From: an uncultured Sphingobium sp.
GTDB lineage: Bacteria; Pseudomonadota; Alphaproteobacteria; Sphingomonadales; Sphingomonadaceae
Reading direction: 5' to 3'
Assembly (NCBI GenBank): GCA_946885845.1
Contig: CAMPHJ010000006.1
Span: forward strand, 62,001-126,000
DNA length: 64,000 nucleotides
Every line of letters begins with the position of its first letter. Positions within the stretch are counted from its first letter, which is position 1. Of the stretch, positions 34,924 to 44,346 are shown piece after piece. Under the pieces are notes generated by a model. It was not told where the DNA came from and did not search any database. It saw nothing but the letters and a program-made list of their open reading frames with translations. Position numbers and translations under genes: made by a program.

Positions 34924-35724
34924 TTACCGCACCACCGCACGGGTGTAGAGGTGCCACGTCGCATAACCCAGCAGCGGCAATACCACCGCCAGTCCGACCA
35001 GCCCCGGCAACGCTCCCAGAACCAGGAGCGCGACCACGATCAGGCCCCAGGCCGCGACCGTCACCGGGTTGTTCCATGCCACGCGGACGGACGTGCGCAT
35101 TGCGACGCCCCAATTCACCTTTTTATCCACGATCATCGGGAATGAAACAACGCTGATCGCCAGCGCCACGATGGCGAAACACAGGCCGATCAGGTTGCCG
35201 ATGATGATCATGCGCCATCCTTCAGCCGTGCCGAATACCGCGTTCAGGAACGCGCCGATCGATGAAACCGCTTCCGACCCCAACTGACCGACGGTCCATT
35301 GATAGGTGAACCAGGCTGCCCCGATCCAGCCGAGGAAGAGCATCGCCGTCACGCTGGTCAGGTCGAACAGGGAAGGGGCGGATGGTCCCCGCACGACGTC
35401 CAGAAAATGCCGCCAACGCGAATCCAGCCCCTGTTCCCGTCTGCGCGCCAGTTCATAAAATCCGCTCGCCAGCGGCGGACTGAAAAGGACCGCCCCTGTC
35501 AGCAATGGAAACAGCAGCGGCAATATGGAAACTTGGCTGGCCGCCAATATCGCAAACAACACGACCAGCGGATAGATAAGGCCGAGGAATATCAGGTCGC
35601 CACGCTTGGCCTGAAAATCTTCCCATCCCTGCCGCAGAGCGATGCGCAGGTCCTCCAGGCCGATCTTGCGAATTTCAAATTCATCGCGGGGCGAAGTCAC
35701 GTCGACCGGATGCGTAATTGCCAT
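34924..35724 (-). CDS. DUF2189 family integral membrane protein
   Basis: 266 residues from the ATG behind gggagagc. IRKIGLEDLRIALRQGWEDFQAKRGDLIFLGLIYPLVVLF opens the family, which has about six membrane helices and the PLLTGAVLFSPPLASGFYELARRREQG loop. Function unknown; such genes are often near oxidase or OmpA loci. It converges with the oxidase operon. Confidence 0.82.
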   Translation of the reverse strand: MAITHPVDVTSPRDEFEIRKIGLEDLRIALRQGWEDFQAKRGDLIFLGLIYPLVVLFAILAASQVSILPLLFPLLTGAVLFSPPLASGFYELARRREQGLDSRWRHFLDVVRGPSAPSLFDLTSVTAMLFLGWIGAAWFTYQWTVGQLGSEAVSSIGAFLNAVFGTAEGWRMIIIGNLIGLCFAIVALAISVVSFPMIVDKKVNWGVAMRTSVRVAWNNPVTVAAWGLIVVALLVLGALPGLVGLAVVLPLLGYATWHLYTRAVVR

Positions 35725-35989
35725 GGCGGCTCTCCCTTCGAAGTTCGCCAAGGACGCTTGATCTCCATGCCCTCCGTCGGGACTGGTGCGATGCGGGCTT
35801 TCGGGCCTCGTCAGGGCATCGTCTCGGCACGAGGAACGCCTCATGGCCAATGGGCGCACGTTACACCTTTCCGATTGCCGCGGGAAGCAGGATGATAGGG
35901 CGCAGCAGCGGGCCAGACCGCGTCACCCACGCCAAGGGCCAGAATTGCGGGGTGAGCAACGCCCACCCCGTAAGTCTGGCCCGTAAGTC

Positions 35990-36859
35990 TTACAGGCCGT
36001 CCAGGCCTTTGCTCACCAGGATATTTACCGCAACACGGCGGTTTTGCGCCTTGCCTTCTGCGGTGTCATTGCTCGCCAACGGGTCCGCTTCGGCCATGCC
36101 GGTGGGGGTCAGCATGCGGTAGGGCTTCCACTTGCAGGCTTGCTGAAGATAATTGACGACGCGACCGGCCCGCTTTTCGCTCAGCTGCTGGTTGAAGTCC
36201 TCATCTCCGGTGGAATCCGTGTAGCCGACGATCAGCAGCAGGGCATTGCTCATCCCTTCAGCCGTTGCCGCGGTGGCGCAGAGATCATTTTTCGCCTGAG
36301 CCGACAGCACGGCCTTGCCGGTGTCGAAATTCACGTTGGTCGTGCTCTTGATATTATATTGGTCGATTTCGCCCATGCGACCGCGCAGCGCCGCCGTCGC
36401 CGCAGTCTGTTCGTCAAACTGCTGGGCGGTGCCGTTGTGGATCATCGACGCTGTCTTCAGGTCCTTGTTCTGCAATTTGATCTGGCTGGCGACCAGGCCA
36501 TCACCCGACTGCAAAGTCTTTACGGTTACCGGCAAACCGTTGAGCAGCGAAGTTGCGGCCAGTCTGTCGCGCGCGAGGCCGAACAGACCCTTGCTGGCAC
36601 TGATCTTGGTGGCGTCGTTGATGACAATCACGGATTTTGTGCCGTCCTCGGCAGTGACCTGCATCCTGTCCCCGCTGCGCGCGGAAATAATGCCCTTGAT
36701 TTCCGGGCCTTCGGTCGCTTCGGCCTCAGGCATATAAGCTGTCGCCGATACATCGGCACCCGGCGCGTCCTGCGTCTGCGCAGACAGGCTGGCCGACGAT
36801 GCGCCAGACATAAGGGCTAGCAGTAAAAGATATTTGGGACTTTTAAAGATGATGTTCAT
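35990..36859 (-). CDS. OmpA family outer-membrane protein
   Basis: 289 residues. Signal peptide YLLLLALMSGASSASLSAQ; middle domain (about 50-125) beta-rich; C-terminal OmpA-like peptidoglycan-binding domain with VNFDTGKAVLSAQAKNDL, GYTDSTGDEDFNQQLSEKRAGRVVNYL and QNRRVAV. ATG at 36859 is preferred, with an in-frame GTG three bases upstream. Anchors outer membrane to the cell wall or supports envelope stability. Confidence 0.88.
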   Translation of the reverse strand: MNIIFKSPKYLLLLALMSGASSASLSAQTQDAPGADVSATAYMPEAEATEGPEIKGIISARSGDRMQVTAEDGTKSVIVINDATKISASKGLFGLARDRLAATSLLNGLPVTVKTLQSGDGLVASQIKLQNKDLKTASMIHNGTAQQFDEQTAATAALRGRMGEIDQYNIKSTTNVNFDTGKAVLSAQAKNDLCATAATAEGMSNALLLIVGYTDSTGDEDFNQQLSEKRAGRVVNYLQQACKWKPYRMLTPTGMAEADPLASNDTAEGKAQNRRVAVNILVSKGLDGL

Positions 36860-37446
36860 CACGCTACTCCTTTAAAATACGATCAGTCGGGCCTGCGTTG
36901 CCGCAGCTTTTCGTCCGACTGCCGTTCGCCTGATGACGCACCTGGCTGTCAGAACCCCCTCCAATAAACTTCATATATCGGGCCGCATTGGCGCCGCGAA
37001 AAAAGCGCCAGGAAAGGTCTGCTGTTCAGAGTCACCTTTCTGACACATGAACAGGTCGGTAACCATGGTGTTTGTGCAGGCAATTGGAGCGCTTCGTGCG
37101 ACGAATGGACACAGACCGTACGGGAAAAATGAAGGCTTCTATTTGGGGATCGCCTGACAGGCTCTGTCGGGACTGGCCTGTTGATCGCCAATCGTCGTGA
37201 CAGGTTAGAAAGGACTTGGGCGACCGGAAACGTGACCCAATATCATTATTGTTGTGAAACAATCACTTGGCTCAACCCTGACATGTGGGGCCGAATGGCC
37301 GGTTAGCCATTGTATGTGCACGGGGTCCTTCCGACTCGGCCCAAGCCGACGGTTGGAACAAATGACCCGGCCGCAGGGGTCTCGCCCAACGCCCGGCCGC
37401 ATTATTTGAAACCTCGAACACGCAATTAATGGGTCCTGACCCTATG
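36860..37446. other. Intergenic region, no gene seen
   Basis: 587 bp upstream of the OmpA gene. It holds a 6-bp hairpin TGGCGC/GCGCCA (36989-37010) and GAAAGGT / ACCTTTC arms (37012-37040) that may be regulatory for OmpA. No frame has both a start signal and protein-like composition. Confidence 0.4.
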
Positions 37447-38655
37447 TCACAGGTCTGATCCGCTAGTGCGGTGCAGATAATCTGGGCCCAACTCGGTGAG
37501 CGAATTGGTGCCCAGCAGCGCCATGTTCCGGTCGACCTCCGCCCGCAGCAGGCCGATTGCGTGACGCACGCCCGCTTCACCATGAACCGCCGCCGCATAC
37601 AGGAAAGGGCGACCGATCAGCACCATGCGCGCGCCCAGTGCGATGGCCTTCAATATGTCGGTGCCGCGCCTGAAGCCGCTGTCGATCAGGATGGGCATGT
37701 CGCCCGCGGCCGCGACAGCGGCGGGCAGAGCGTCGAGCGCAGCGATCGCTCCGTCCAGTTGGCGTCCGCCATGATTGGAAAGAATGACGGCATCGGCGCC
37801 CACATTGCGCGACATGCTGACATCGTCGGGATGCAGCACCCCCTTGATGACCAGATTGCCTCTCCATCTCTCGCGAATATGCCTGATGCCGTCCCAGGTC
37901 AGCCGGTCGCGCTGACCGAAACTGCGCTCCGCATTTCGGGCGATCACAGGCGCGCCGCGCGTTGCACTGGAGTTTTCGAATGCAGGCATGCCATGGCGCA
38001 GCAGGGTTGGCGCGAATGTGCCCAGCAGCCAGCGTGGATGCAGAATTCCATCCATCGCTAGTCGCAATGACGGTTTAAGCGGGGTGGAAAAACGTTCCCG
38101 GATCAGGTTTTCGCGGTTCCCCAACACTGGAACATCGACAGAAATCACCAATGTGCCAAAGCCAGCAGCTTCAACCCGGTTGACCACGCCGTCGATCCAG
38201 TCCTGATCGGCGGGCAGATAGGCCTGGAACCAGCATGACGGTGACGCGGCACGCACGTCCTCCAGCCGGATCAGCGACGTCGCGCTCAGCAGCATGGGCA
38301 CGCCTTCCGCTGCCGCGCCCTGTGCCAGCGTGATATCGCCCCGCATGGCGATCAGCGCGGAAAGGCCCATGGGCGCGATCCCGAAGGGCGAAGCCCAGCT
38401 TTCCCCGAACAGGGAAACCCGTTGGCTGCGGGGGGCCACGTCGCGCAGAACGCGGGGAATGAAAGCGACCCGGCGCATCGCATCCCGATTGGCAGTGACG
38501 GTCTGATTATCTTCGCACGCACCCGCGACATAGCCGAACAAGGGGCGCGGCAGATGCGCGCGCGCCAGCGCCTCATAGTCGTCAAGGGAAAGGACGCGTG
38601 TCGCCTTGCGCCGCATGCGCGCGGACGGCTGGACCACTAGCCTGCTAATCGTCAT
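37447..38655 (-). CDS. FMN-dependent alpha-hydroxy acid dehydrogenase (LldD/MdlB family)
   Basis: 402 residues from the ATG after ggagggg. Y in PLFGYVAGACED, PFGIAPMGLSAL, and the catalytic His and Arg in ILSNHGGRQLDGA identify the L-lactate/mandelate/glycolate oxidoreductase family. No membrane-binding helix insert is clear. It is separated from the convergently useful ThDP decarboxylase genes by a divergent LysR gene; together they could oxidise a 2-hydroxy acid to a 2-oxo acid and onward. Confidence 0.9.
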   Translation of the reverse strand: MTISRLVVQPSARMRRKATRVLSLDDYEALARAHLPRPLFGYVAGACEDNQTVTANRDAMRRVAFIPRVLRDVAPRSQRVSLFGESWASPFGIAPMGLSALIAMRGDITLAQGAAAEGVPMLLSATSLIRLEDVRAASPSCWFQAYLPADQDWIDGVVNRVEAAGFGTLVISVDVPVLGNRENLIRERFSTPLKPSLRLAMDGILHPRWLLGTFAPTLLRHGMPAFENSSATRGAPVIARNAERSFGQRDRLTWDGIRHIRERWRGNLVIKGVLHPDDVSMSRNVGADAVILSNHGGRQLDGAIAALDALPAAVAAAGDMPILIDSGFRRGTDILKAIALGARMVLIGRPFLYAAAVHGEAGVRHAIGLLRAEVDRNMALLGTNSLTELGPDYLHRTSGSDL

Positions 38656-38781
38656 CCCCTCCAACTGCTTTTCATGATCTATCCGGCACGGAGACAGAAT
38701 AAACCGGGATTCCTGTTCACAGTCATAGAACCGGCTCTATCTGCTATGCCAAAACACTATGCCCGGCCCCGGCACCGCGCT

Positions 38782-39708
38782 TTAATATTGTAGCTGCGCC
38801 TTCCAGACGCCGGTATCGACAAGATGCTTGATTTCATCCCGCACCAGTCCGACGACCACGCGGGTAGAGCGCGTCAACTGTTCTTCACGTGGCATCCCCA
38901 TCACCAGCTGGCGCAGAATGGGCGGGTGGCCGATCGACGCATATCGCAGGTTACCCGCGTCGATCTCCCGGCTCAGCGCCGATAGCGGCAGCACCGTGTA
39001 GCCCAGCCCGAATTCGACCAGTTCCTTCAGGACGAGAAAGGAATCGGCTTCATAGCGGACATTCAACGTGACCCCCGCCTTGCGGGCAGCCGCCTCCACC
39101 ACCAGCCTCAGGCCATGCGACTGACTTGGCAGGACGATGGGCAGCTGCGAAATGTCCTGAACCGACACTCTCTTGTCGGGATGCAGCGCAGAAGAAGCCG
39201 GGCCGACCAGTACCAGTTCTTCATATAATATCTCTGCCACGCTCATCTGGAAATCGGCTGCGGGGCCATACAGAAGCGCGGCGTCGATTTCTCCCCGCTG
39301 CAGCCAGTCGATCAGGTGGCCGGCATAGCCCTCCACGATGCGCAGCGATATGTTAGGGGCCTGCTGCGCCACCCGTCGCGCCAGACGTCCGGCCAGAATG
39401 TAGCTGACGGTTGGTGGCACTCCCAATGCGATCTGGCCGCCTCCTTCGGTCGATCGGCTGCGGATGTCGTCAAATGCCTGCCGGACCTGCCGGACGGGAC
39501 CGGCAATATGCTGGCGCAGTTCCTCGCCCGCAGGGGTCAGTTGCATGCCCCGCCGGTGGCGAAAGAACAGGGGCGTGCCTGCTTCTTCCTCCAGGATGCG
39601 CATCTGTCGGCTGAGGGCAGGCTGGGCGATCCGCATGCGGTCCGCCGCGCGGCTCAATGAACCAAGCTCCGCGATTTTCAGGAAATGTTCGAGCCGTCTG
39701 AAATCCAC
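38782..39708 (-). CDS. LysR family transcriptional regulator
   Basis: 308 residues from the second GTG (39708), giving the usual MDFRRLEHFLKIAELGSLSRAADRMRIAQPALSRQMRILEEE helix-turn-helix; the GTG 6 bp upstream sits too close to gagagg. Effector domain complete. Divergent from the split decarboxylase operon by 115 bp, the classic arrangement for its regulator. Confidence 0.9.
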   Translation of the reverse strand: MDFRRLEHFLKIAELGSLSRAADRMRIAQPALSRQMRILEEEAGTPLFFRHRRGMQLTPAGEELRQHIAGPVRQVRQAFDDIRSRSTEGGGQIALGVPPTVSYILAGRLARRVAQQAPNISLRIVEGYAGHLIDWLQRGEIDAALLYGPAADFQMSVAEILYEELVLVGPASSALHPDKRVSVQDISQLPIVLPSQSHGLRLVVEAAARKAGVTLNVRYEADSFLVLKELVEFGLGYTVLPLSALSREIDAGNLRYASIGHPPILRQLVMGMPREEQLTRSTRVVVGLVRDEIKHLVDTGVWKAQLQY

Positions 39709-39823
39709 CTGCACGCCCTCTCATTCATGCGCAATCGGCATAGCTCCACACCTAGATTGTTCCTATCGTTCTGGCAAATGCGGCAATAGTTTCAAAAAAA
39801 CATCACGACCACTGAGGAACCGC

Positions 39824-40375
39824 ATGTCGATTATTAGCGAGACGGAATCGGGTGCACATGCCGATTCCCCCTGGGCCCCCATAATCTTTGACGCCCTGCA
39901 GGCCGCAGGCGTCCGGCAGGTCAGCTATGTTCCCGACGCAGGCCATGCGCGTCTGATCCGCATGTGCAACTCCGCAGAGAATATGACCAGCATCGTCCTG
40001 ACTACGGAGGAAGAAGGCATCGCCCTGGGCACCGGCGCATGGCTGGGGGGCGAACGCAGCGCACTTCTCATGCAGTCGAGCGGTGTCGGCAACTGCGTCA
40101 ACATGCTGTCGCTGCTGGCCAGCTGTCGCGTTCCGTTCCTGACCATTGTCACGATGCGCGGCGAATTTCAGGAATTCAATCCATGGCAAGTATCGATGGG
40201 CCGTGCGACGCCCGCAGCCCTGGAAATCATGGGGGTAACGGTCATCCGCGTGGACAGGCTGGAAGACCTGGCTGCCGTGATGGCGTCCGCCGCGACCATG
40301 GCGTTCGAAAGCGACCAGGCCATCGCCATTCTTTTGTCGCAAAGCATGTTGGGAGCGAAGAAATGGGTCAAGTAA
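39824..40375 (+). CDS. ThDP-dependent decarboxylase, alpha subunit (PYR domain)
   Basis: 183 residues. Ribosome site gaggaa before the ATG. It holds only the pyrimidine domain: SYVPDAGHARLIRMCN, then TTEEEGIALGTGAWLGGERSALLMQSSGVGNCVNML, with the catalytic glutamate in EEEG. This is the small subunit layout of phosphonopyruvate or sulfopyruvate decarboxylase (ComD). The stop overlaps the beta start by 13 bp, so subunits are co-translated. The enzyme removes CO2 from a 2-oxo acid; substrate not determined. Confidence 0.85.
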   Translation: MSIISETESGAHADSPWAPIIFDALQAAGVRQVSYVPDAGHARLIRMCNSAENMTSIVLTTEEEGIALGTGAWLGGERSALLMQSSGVGNCVNMLSLLASCRVPFLTIVTMRGEFQEFNPWQVSMGRATPAALEIMGVTVIRVDRLEDLAAVMASAATMAFESDQAIAILLSQSMLGAKKWVK

Positions 40376-40953
40376 GCCGCCTCCACCGCCGCGCGGCGGT
40401 CGCCGACCTGCTGTCGGATCGCAAGGATATGCTGATCGTCACAGGTCTCGGTTCCCCGACCTATGACGTGTTTGCGGCAGGCGATCATCCGGGCAATTTC
40501 TATCTGTGGGGCGCCATGGGCGGCGCGGCGCTTACGGGGCTGGGCCTTGCCCTGGCCCAGCCGGATCGGCCGGTGACGGTCGTCACTGGCGATGGCGAAC
40601 AGCTGATGGGCATCGGCGGCCTTGCCACCATCGGCGTGCAGCGCCCCGCCAACCTGTCGATCGTCGTGTTGGACAATGGCCATTATGGCGAAACTGGCGG
40701 CCAGCTCAGCCACGCGGGTGCAGGCATCGACCTCGCCGAAGTGGCGCGGGTCTGCGGCTTTACCGAATGTTTCGAAGTGACGGATGAGGCGGGCATTGCG
40801 CGCGCCCGCGAAGCGATCGGCACCATCGGTGAAGGGCCTCGCCTGATCGTTATCCGCATCGTCCATGAAGAAACGCCGCGTGCGCTGCCTGCGCGCGATG
40901 GTGTATGGTTAAAGGCACGCATGCGCGAACATCTGGGCTTCGGGCCGAATTGA
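40363..40953 (+). CDS. ThDP-dependent decarboxylase, beta subunit (PP domain)
   Basis: 196 residues. The ThDP/Mg motif GDGEQLMGIGGLATIG...LDNGHYGETG (GDG...N) is complete, with GLGSPTYDVFAAG and GAMGGAALTGLGLALAQP preceding it. It matches the beta subunit (ComE-like) of the two-chain decarboxylases. The aldehyde dehydrogenase downstream would oxidise the product aldehyde. Confidence 0.87.
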   Translation: MGQVSRLHRRAAVADLLSDRKDMLIVTGLGSPTYDVFAAGDHPGNFYLWGAMGGAALTGLGLALAQPDRPVTVVTGDGEQLMGIGGLATIGVQRPANLSIVVLDNGHYGETGGQLSHAGAGIDLAEVARVCGFTECFEVTDEAGIARAREAIGTIGEGPRLIVIRIVHEETPRALPARDGVWLKARMREHLGFGPN

Positions 40954-40990
40954 AGCTGTACCTCGTGCGGGAATGGGAAGAGAGAACGGG

Positions 40991-42481
40991 ATGGCAGAAG
41001 ATCTGACGCGGTTTCGCAACCTGCTGGGGGGAAGCCCGCGCGATGCGGACGGTGGCGACTGGATCGAAAGCATCGATCCCGCAACCGGCAAGCCATGGGC
41101 GTCCATCCCGCGCTGCACCGCCGCCGATGTCGATGCGGCGGTGGCCGCAGCCCGTACCGCGTTTCGTTCGCAGCAATGGCGGGGGCTGACCGCCACAGCG
41201 CGCGGCGCGCTGCTGTACCGTCTTGCCGATATATTGGCTGGGGAGGCGGAACGGCTGGCCCAGATCGAAACGCGCGACAATGGCAAGCTGATTGCGGAAA
41301 TGCGCGGTCAACTTAACTATCTACCCGCTTATTACCGCTATTTCGCGGGGCTGGCGGATAAAGTCGAGGGCAGCGTTCTGCCCATCGACAAGCCGATGAT
41401 GCACGCCTTTACGCGTCGGGAGCCGTTAGGTGTGATCGCCTGCATCACGCCGTGGAATTCGCCGCTGCTGCTGCTCGCGTGGAAGCTCGCGCCCTTGTTG
41501 GCGGCGGGCAACACCGTGGTCATCAAGCCGTCCGAACATGCGTCCTGCTCCACGCTGGCCTTTGTCGAGCTGTTCGAACGAGCGGGGTTCCCGGCGGGCG
41601 TCGTCAACACCGTCACCGGCCTGCCGGGCGAATGCGGCGAACCGCTGGTGCGGCACCCGGACATTGCAAAGGTCGCCTTCACCGGTGGTGAGCCTGGCGG
41701 CATCGCGGTCTACCGCTCCGCTGCGGACAACCTCAAAAAGGTCACTTTGGAACTGGGCGGCAAGTCGCCCAACATCATCTTCGGCGACGCCGATCTCGAA
41801 CGTGCGGTCTATGGTGCGGTGTCGGGCATCTTCGCCGCTTCCGGCCAAACCTGCATCGCTGGTTCGCGCCTCCTCGTCCAACGCGACGTCCATGACGAAG
41901 TGGTCGACCGTCTCGTCGCGCTGGCGGGCACCGCCCGGATTGGTGACCCCAAACTCGTTGATACACAGGTCGGCCCGGTCACGACCCTGGCGCAACGTGG
42001 CAAAGTGCTCGCTCATATCGCGGGTGCGCGGCGATCCGGGGCGGAATGCGTGCTGGGCGGGGACGTGCCCACGATCCCTGGCTTTGAGGATGGCTGGTTT
42101 GTGCAGCCCACCATTTTCACCGGCGTGAACAACAAAATGCCGATCGCGCGCGAAGAAGTGTTCGGCCCGGTCCTCGCCATCATCCCCTTCGATGACGAGG
42201 ATGAGGCTTTATCGATCGCCAATGACAGCCCCTACGGGTTGGCCGCTGGCGTCTGGACGCAGGACATTGGCCGCGCCATCCGCATGTCCGAACAGGTCGA
42301 AGCAGGCACCGTGTGGGTGAACACCTACCGCGCCGTAAGCTTCATGGCTCCCTTCGGCGGGATGAAGCGCAGCGGCATCGGTCGCGAGAACGGACAGGAC
42401 GCGATGGACGAATATCTCCAGACCAAAAGCGTCTGGATCGACCTCGGCGCTCCTGTCGCCAACCCCTTCGTGATGAGGTAA
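40991..42481 (+). CDS. Aldehyde dehydrogenase family protein
   Basis: 496 residues from the ATG at 40991; an in-frame ATG 18 bp upstream is possible. Catalytic Asn in TPWNSPL, general base Glu in LELGGKSPN and nucleophile Cys in SGQTCIAGSRLL form the full NAD-dependent aldehyde dehydrogenase set. It follows the decarboxylase subunits by 37 bp. Expected to convert the decarboxylation product aldehyde to an acid. Confidence 0.92.
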   Translation: MAEDLTRFRNLLGGSPRDADGGDWIESIDPATGKPWASIPRCTAADVDAAVAAARTAFRSQQWRGLTATARGALLYRLADILAGEAERLAQIETRDNGKLIAEMRGQLNYLPAYYRYFAGLADKVEGSVLPIDKPMMHAFTRREPLGVIACITPWNSPLLLLAWKLAPLLAAGNTVVIKPSEHASCSTLAFVELFERAGFPAGVVNTVTGLPGECGEPLVRHPDIAKVAFTGGEPGGIAVYRSAADNLKKVTLELGGKSPNIIFGDADLERAVYGAVSGIFAASGQTCIAGSRLLVQRDVHDEVVDRLVALAGTARIGDPKLVDTQVGPVTTLAQRGKVLAHIAGARRSGAECVLGGDVPTIPGFEDGWFVQPTIFTGVNNKMPIAREEVFGPVLAIIPFDDEDEALSIANDSPYGLAAGVWTQDIGRAIRMSEQVEAGTVWVNTYRAVSFMAPFGGMKRSGIGRENGQDAMDEYLQTKSVWIDLGAPVANPFVMR

Positions 42482-42485
42482 GCGC

Positions 42486-42691
42486 ATGAAGATCACGGAT
42501 AGGCTGGCAGCTTTTTGCGCCGATATTTCGGTTGCTTCGCTGCCGACTGACGTGATCGAACGCACGCCGCTTTTGCTGCTCGACCTGATCGGTTACGCCA
42601 GCCTTGCTCAGGACCGTGCATGCATTGGGACTGGCCCGTGGTGAAGCCAGAGTGTTTGGCGACGCTGCCAGCTATGGATGCAGCGGGCTGC
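42486..42691 (+). pseudogene. MmgE/PrpD family protein, truncated and frameshifted
   Basis: The ATG at 42486 begins MKITDRLAAFCADISVASLPTDVIERTPLLLLDLIGYA, the characteristic N-terminus of the MmgE/PrpD (2-methylcitrate dehydratase/isomerase) family. It stops at 42644, and the family pattern resumes in another frame as ALGLARGEARVFGDAAS, then ends within the CitE gene's 3' end. Roughly 400 residues are missing. A functional PrpD relative is part of known itaconate clusters, so this is probably a lost partner. Confidence 0.7.
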
Positions 42692-43546
42692 TTAACTGTC
42701 GGCCAGCAGCTGCCTTGCGCGCTCGACCACCGGCAGGTCTATCATCCGCCCGCGCCAGCTGACCACGCCGCTATCGCCGCGCCCCTCCCACGCCTGCAGG
42801 ATTGCACGGGCTTCGTCCAGGTCCCGCTCGCTGGGCTGGAATGTCTCGTTCGCGATCATGACCTGGGTCGGATGCACGCAGATCGCGCCGCTAACCCCAC
42901 ACCGCCGCCCGGCTTCCGCTGCCGCGCGATAGGCATCGCCATCCGCATAGGCCGCGATGGAGATCGGCACGGCCAGCGCCATCAGGTCATGCGCGTGCGC
43001 GGCCAGCGCAATCTGACGCGATGGCAAATCCAGCAAATCCGTCGTGGGACTGACCCCCATGCCCAGCGCAAGGTCCTCTGACCCCAGCGCAAGGCCGATC
43101 ATCTGCGGAAATGCCGCCAGCGCTGGCAAATTGACCAGGCCGGGCGCGCTTTCGACCAGACCGACCAGGCCGGGAAGCTGGGGAATCTGCCGCTCCGCAG
43201 CCAGTTCGGCAATCATCTCCCATAGGACGGACAGCCGATCCACCTGCTCGCAGCCGGGCACCATGATCGCTACGACGCCGGGACGCAGCGTCGCCTCCAG
43301 ATCGGCCATGGCATCGCGCCAGCCAGCGTTGATGCGAACCACCACCTGTTGGCCCTGCGCCGTCAGCGTCGCAATGGCGTCAGGCAATGCCGCGCGCGCG
43401 CCAGCCTTGGCGTGGGCAGGGACTGCATCCTCCAGGTCCAGAATCACGGCATCCGCGCCGCGCGTCGCGATCTTCGCGATCCGTTCCGGCTGATCCGCGC
43501 CGACAAACAGCAGAGACCGCCAGCCCGGATTGGGCATCCTGGCCAT
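42692..43546 (-). CDS. CoA ester lyase, CitE family (candidate citramalyl-CoA lyase)
   Basis: 284 residues. GWRSLLFVGADQPERIAKIATRGADAVILDLEDAVP is the metal-site opening of the CitE/HpcH-type lyases, and LALGSEDLALGMG closes the active site. In this operon (dehydrogenase, CoA-transferase, hydratase, lyase) the natural reaction is (S)-citramalyl-CoA to acetyl-CoA and pyruvate. The ATG shares one base with the preceding hydratase stop. L-malyl-CoA or 3-methylmalyl-CoA are alternative substrates. Confidence 0.85.
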   Translation of the reverse strand: MARMPNPGWRSLLFVGADQPERIAKIATRGADAVILDLEDAVPAHAKAGARAALPDAIATLTAQGQQVVVRINAGWRDAMADLEATLRPGVVAIMVPGCEQVDRLSVLWEMIAELAAERQIPQLPGLVGLVESAPGLVNLPALAAFPQMIGLALGSEDLALGMGVSPTTDLLDLPSRQIALAAHAHDLMALAVPISIAAYADGDAYRAAAEAGRRCGVSGAICVHPTQVMIANETFQPSERDLDEARAILQAWEGRGDSGVVSWRGRMIDLPVVERARQLLADS

Positions 43547-44346
43547 CACAGCGTTTCCACCCGCGCCTGCATCGCCAGCCCGCCGGCATGATCGATTGCC
43601 ATCAAAGCGCCGCCCTTATCCTCAGGGGACAGGCCCAGCGTGAAAGCGTCCCCCGCAAAAACGGGGCGCTGTGCGCGGAACGAAAAACTTGCGACCTGCG
43701 CGGCTGGATCGTGGCGAAGATAATGGTCCATCAACAGCGTGGCCAGGAAGGGACCATGGACGACCAGTCCCGGATAGCCTTCGACGTCGCGGCTATAGGG
43801 CAAGTCATAATGAATGCGGTGCGCGTTGAAGGTCAGCGCGGAATAGCGGAATAGCTGCACCGGGTCGGCTGTCAGCGACCGTGCAACCGGCGGTACTTCT
43901 GTACGTGCGTCGGGCGGCGGCGGCGCGCTGTTGCGCCCGGCTTCCCGATAAACAATGTCCTGCTCTTCCGCGACGCATACTCTTCCATCTACGCTCAACA
44001 CGTGGCGCAGCGTGACGAATTGCATCCGGCCGGACCGGCCCTGCTTGTCCGCGACGGACAACTGGCGCGTTTCACGAACGACTTCGCTGCCGATCGGGAT
44101 GGGTGCGGCAAAATGCACCCGGCTGCCCGCCCACATGCGGCGTGGCAGCTCCTCATCGTCCCGCCGCGGATGACCGTCCTGTCCCATCTCCCCCTGCCGC
44201 GTATCCGGCGGAAACAGCAGCCAGTGCGCCAGCGGCGGCAGTTCGCCCGGTCGCCAGGGCGGCGTCTGATGATCCAGAAGCGCGGCCAGCAAATGCGCAT
44301 GGCGGGCAGCGGCGATATCGACGCTCCGGCTTGCCGCCGCGCTCAT
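43546..44346 (-). CDS. MaoC/HTD2-type acyl-CoA hydratase (candidate itaconyl-CoA hydratase)
   Basis: 266 residues; ATG overlaps the CoA-transferase stop. Double hot-dog protein: N-terminal substrate-binding fold and C-terminal hydratase fold with FRYSALTFNAHRIHYDLPYSRDVEGYPGLVVHGP, the hallmark of mesaconyl-C4-CoA/itaconyl-CoA hydratase and fungal HTD2. Adds water to an unsaturated CoA-ester to give citramalyl-CoA for the lyase. Family is clear; the exact substrate is inferred. Confidence 0.82.
   Translation of the reverse strand: MSAAASRSVDIAAARHAHLLAALLDHQTPPWRPGELPPLAHWLLFPPDTRQGEMGQDGHPRRDDEELPRRMWAGSRVHFAAPIPIGSEVVRETRQLSVADKQGRSGRMQFVTLRHVLSVDGRVCVAEEQDIVYREAGRNSAPPPPDARTEVPPVARSLTADPVQLFRYSALTFNAHRIHYDLPYSRDVEGYPGLVVHGPFLATLLMDHYLRHDPAAQVASFSFRAQRPVFAGDAFTLGLSPEDKGGALMAIDHAGGLAMQARVETL

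Noticed and set aside
35724..35989. A possible small gene upstream of the DUF2189 start
   Set aside because: No frame has a start signal or conserved character; the DUF2189 ATG with its ribosome site explains the region.
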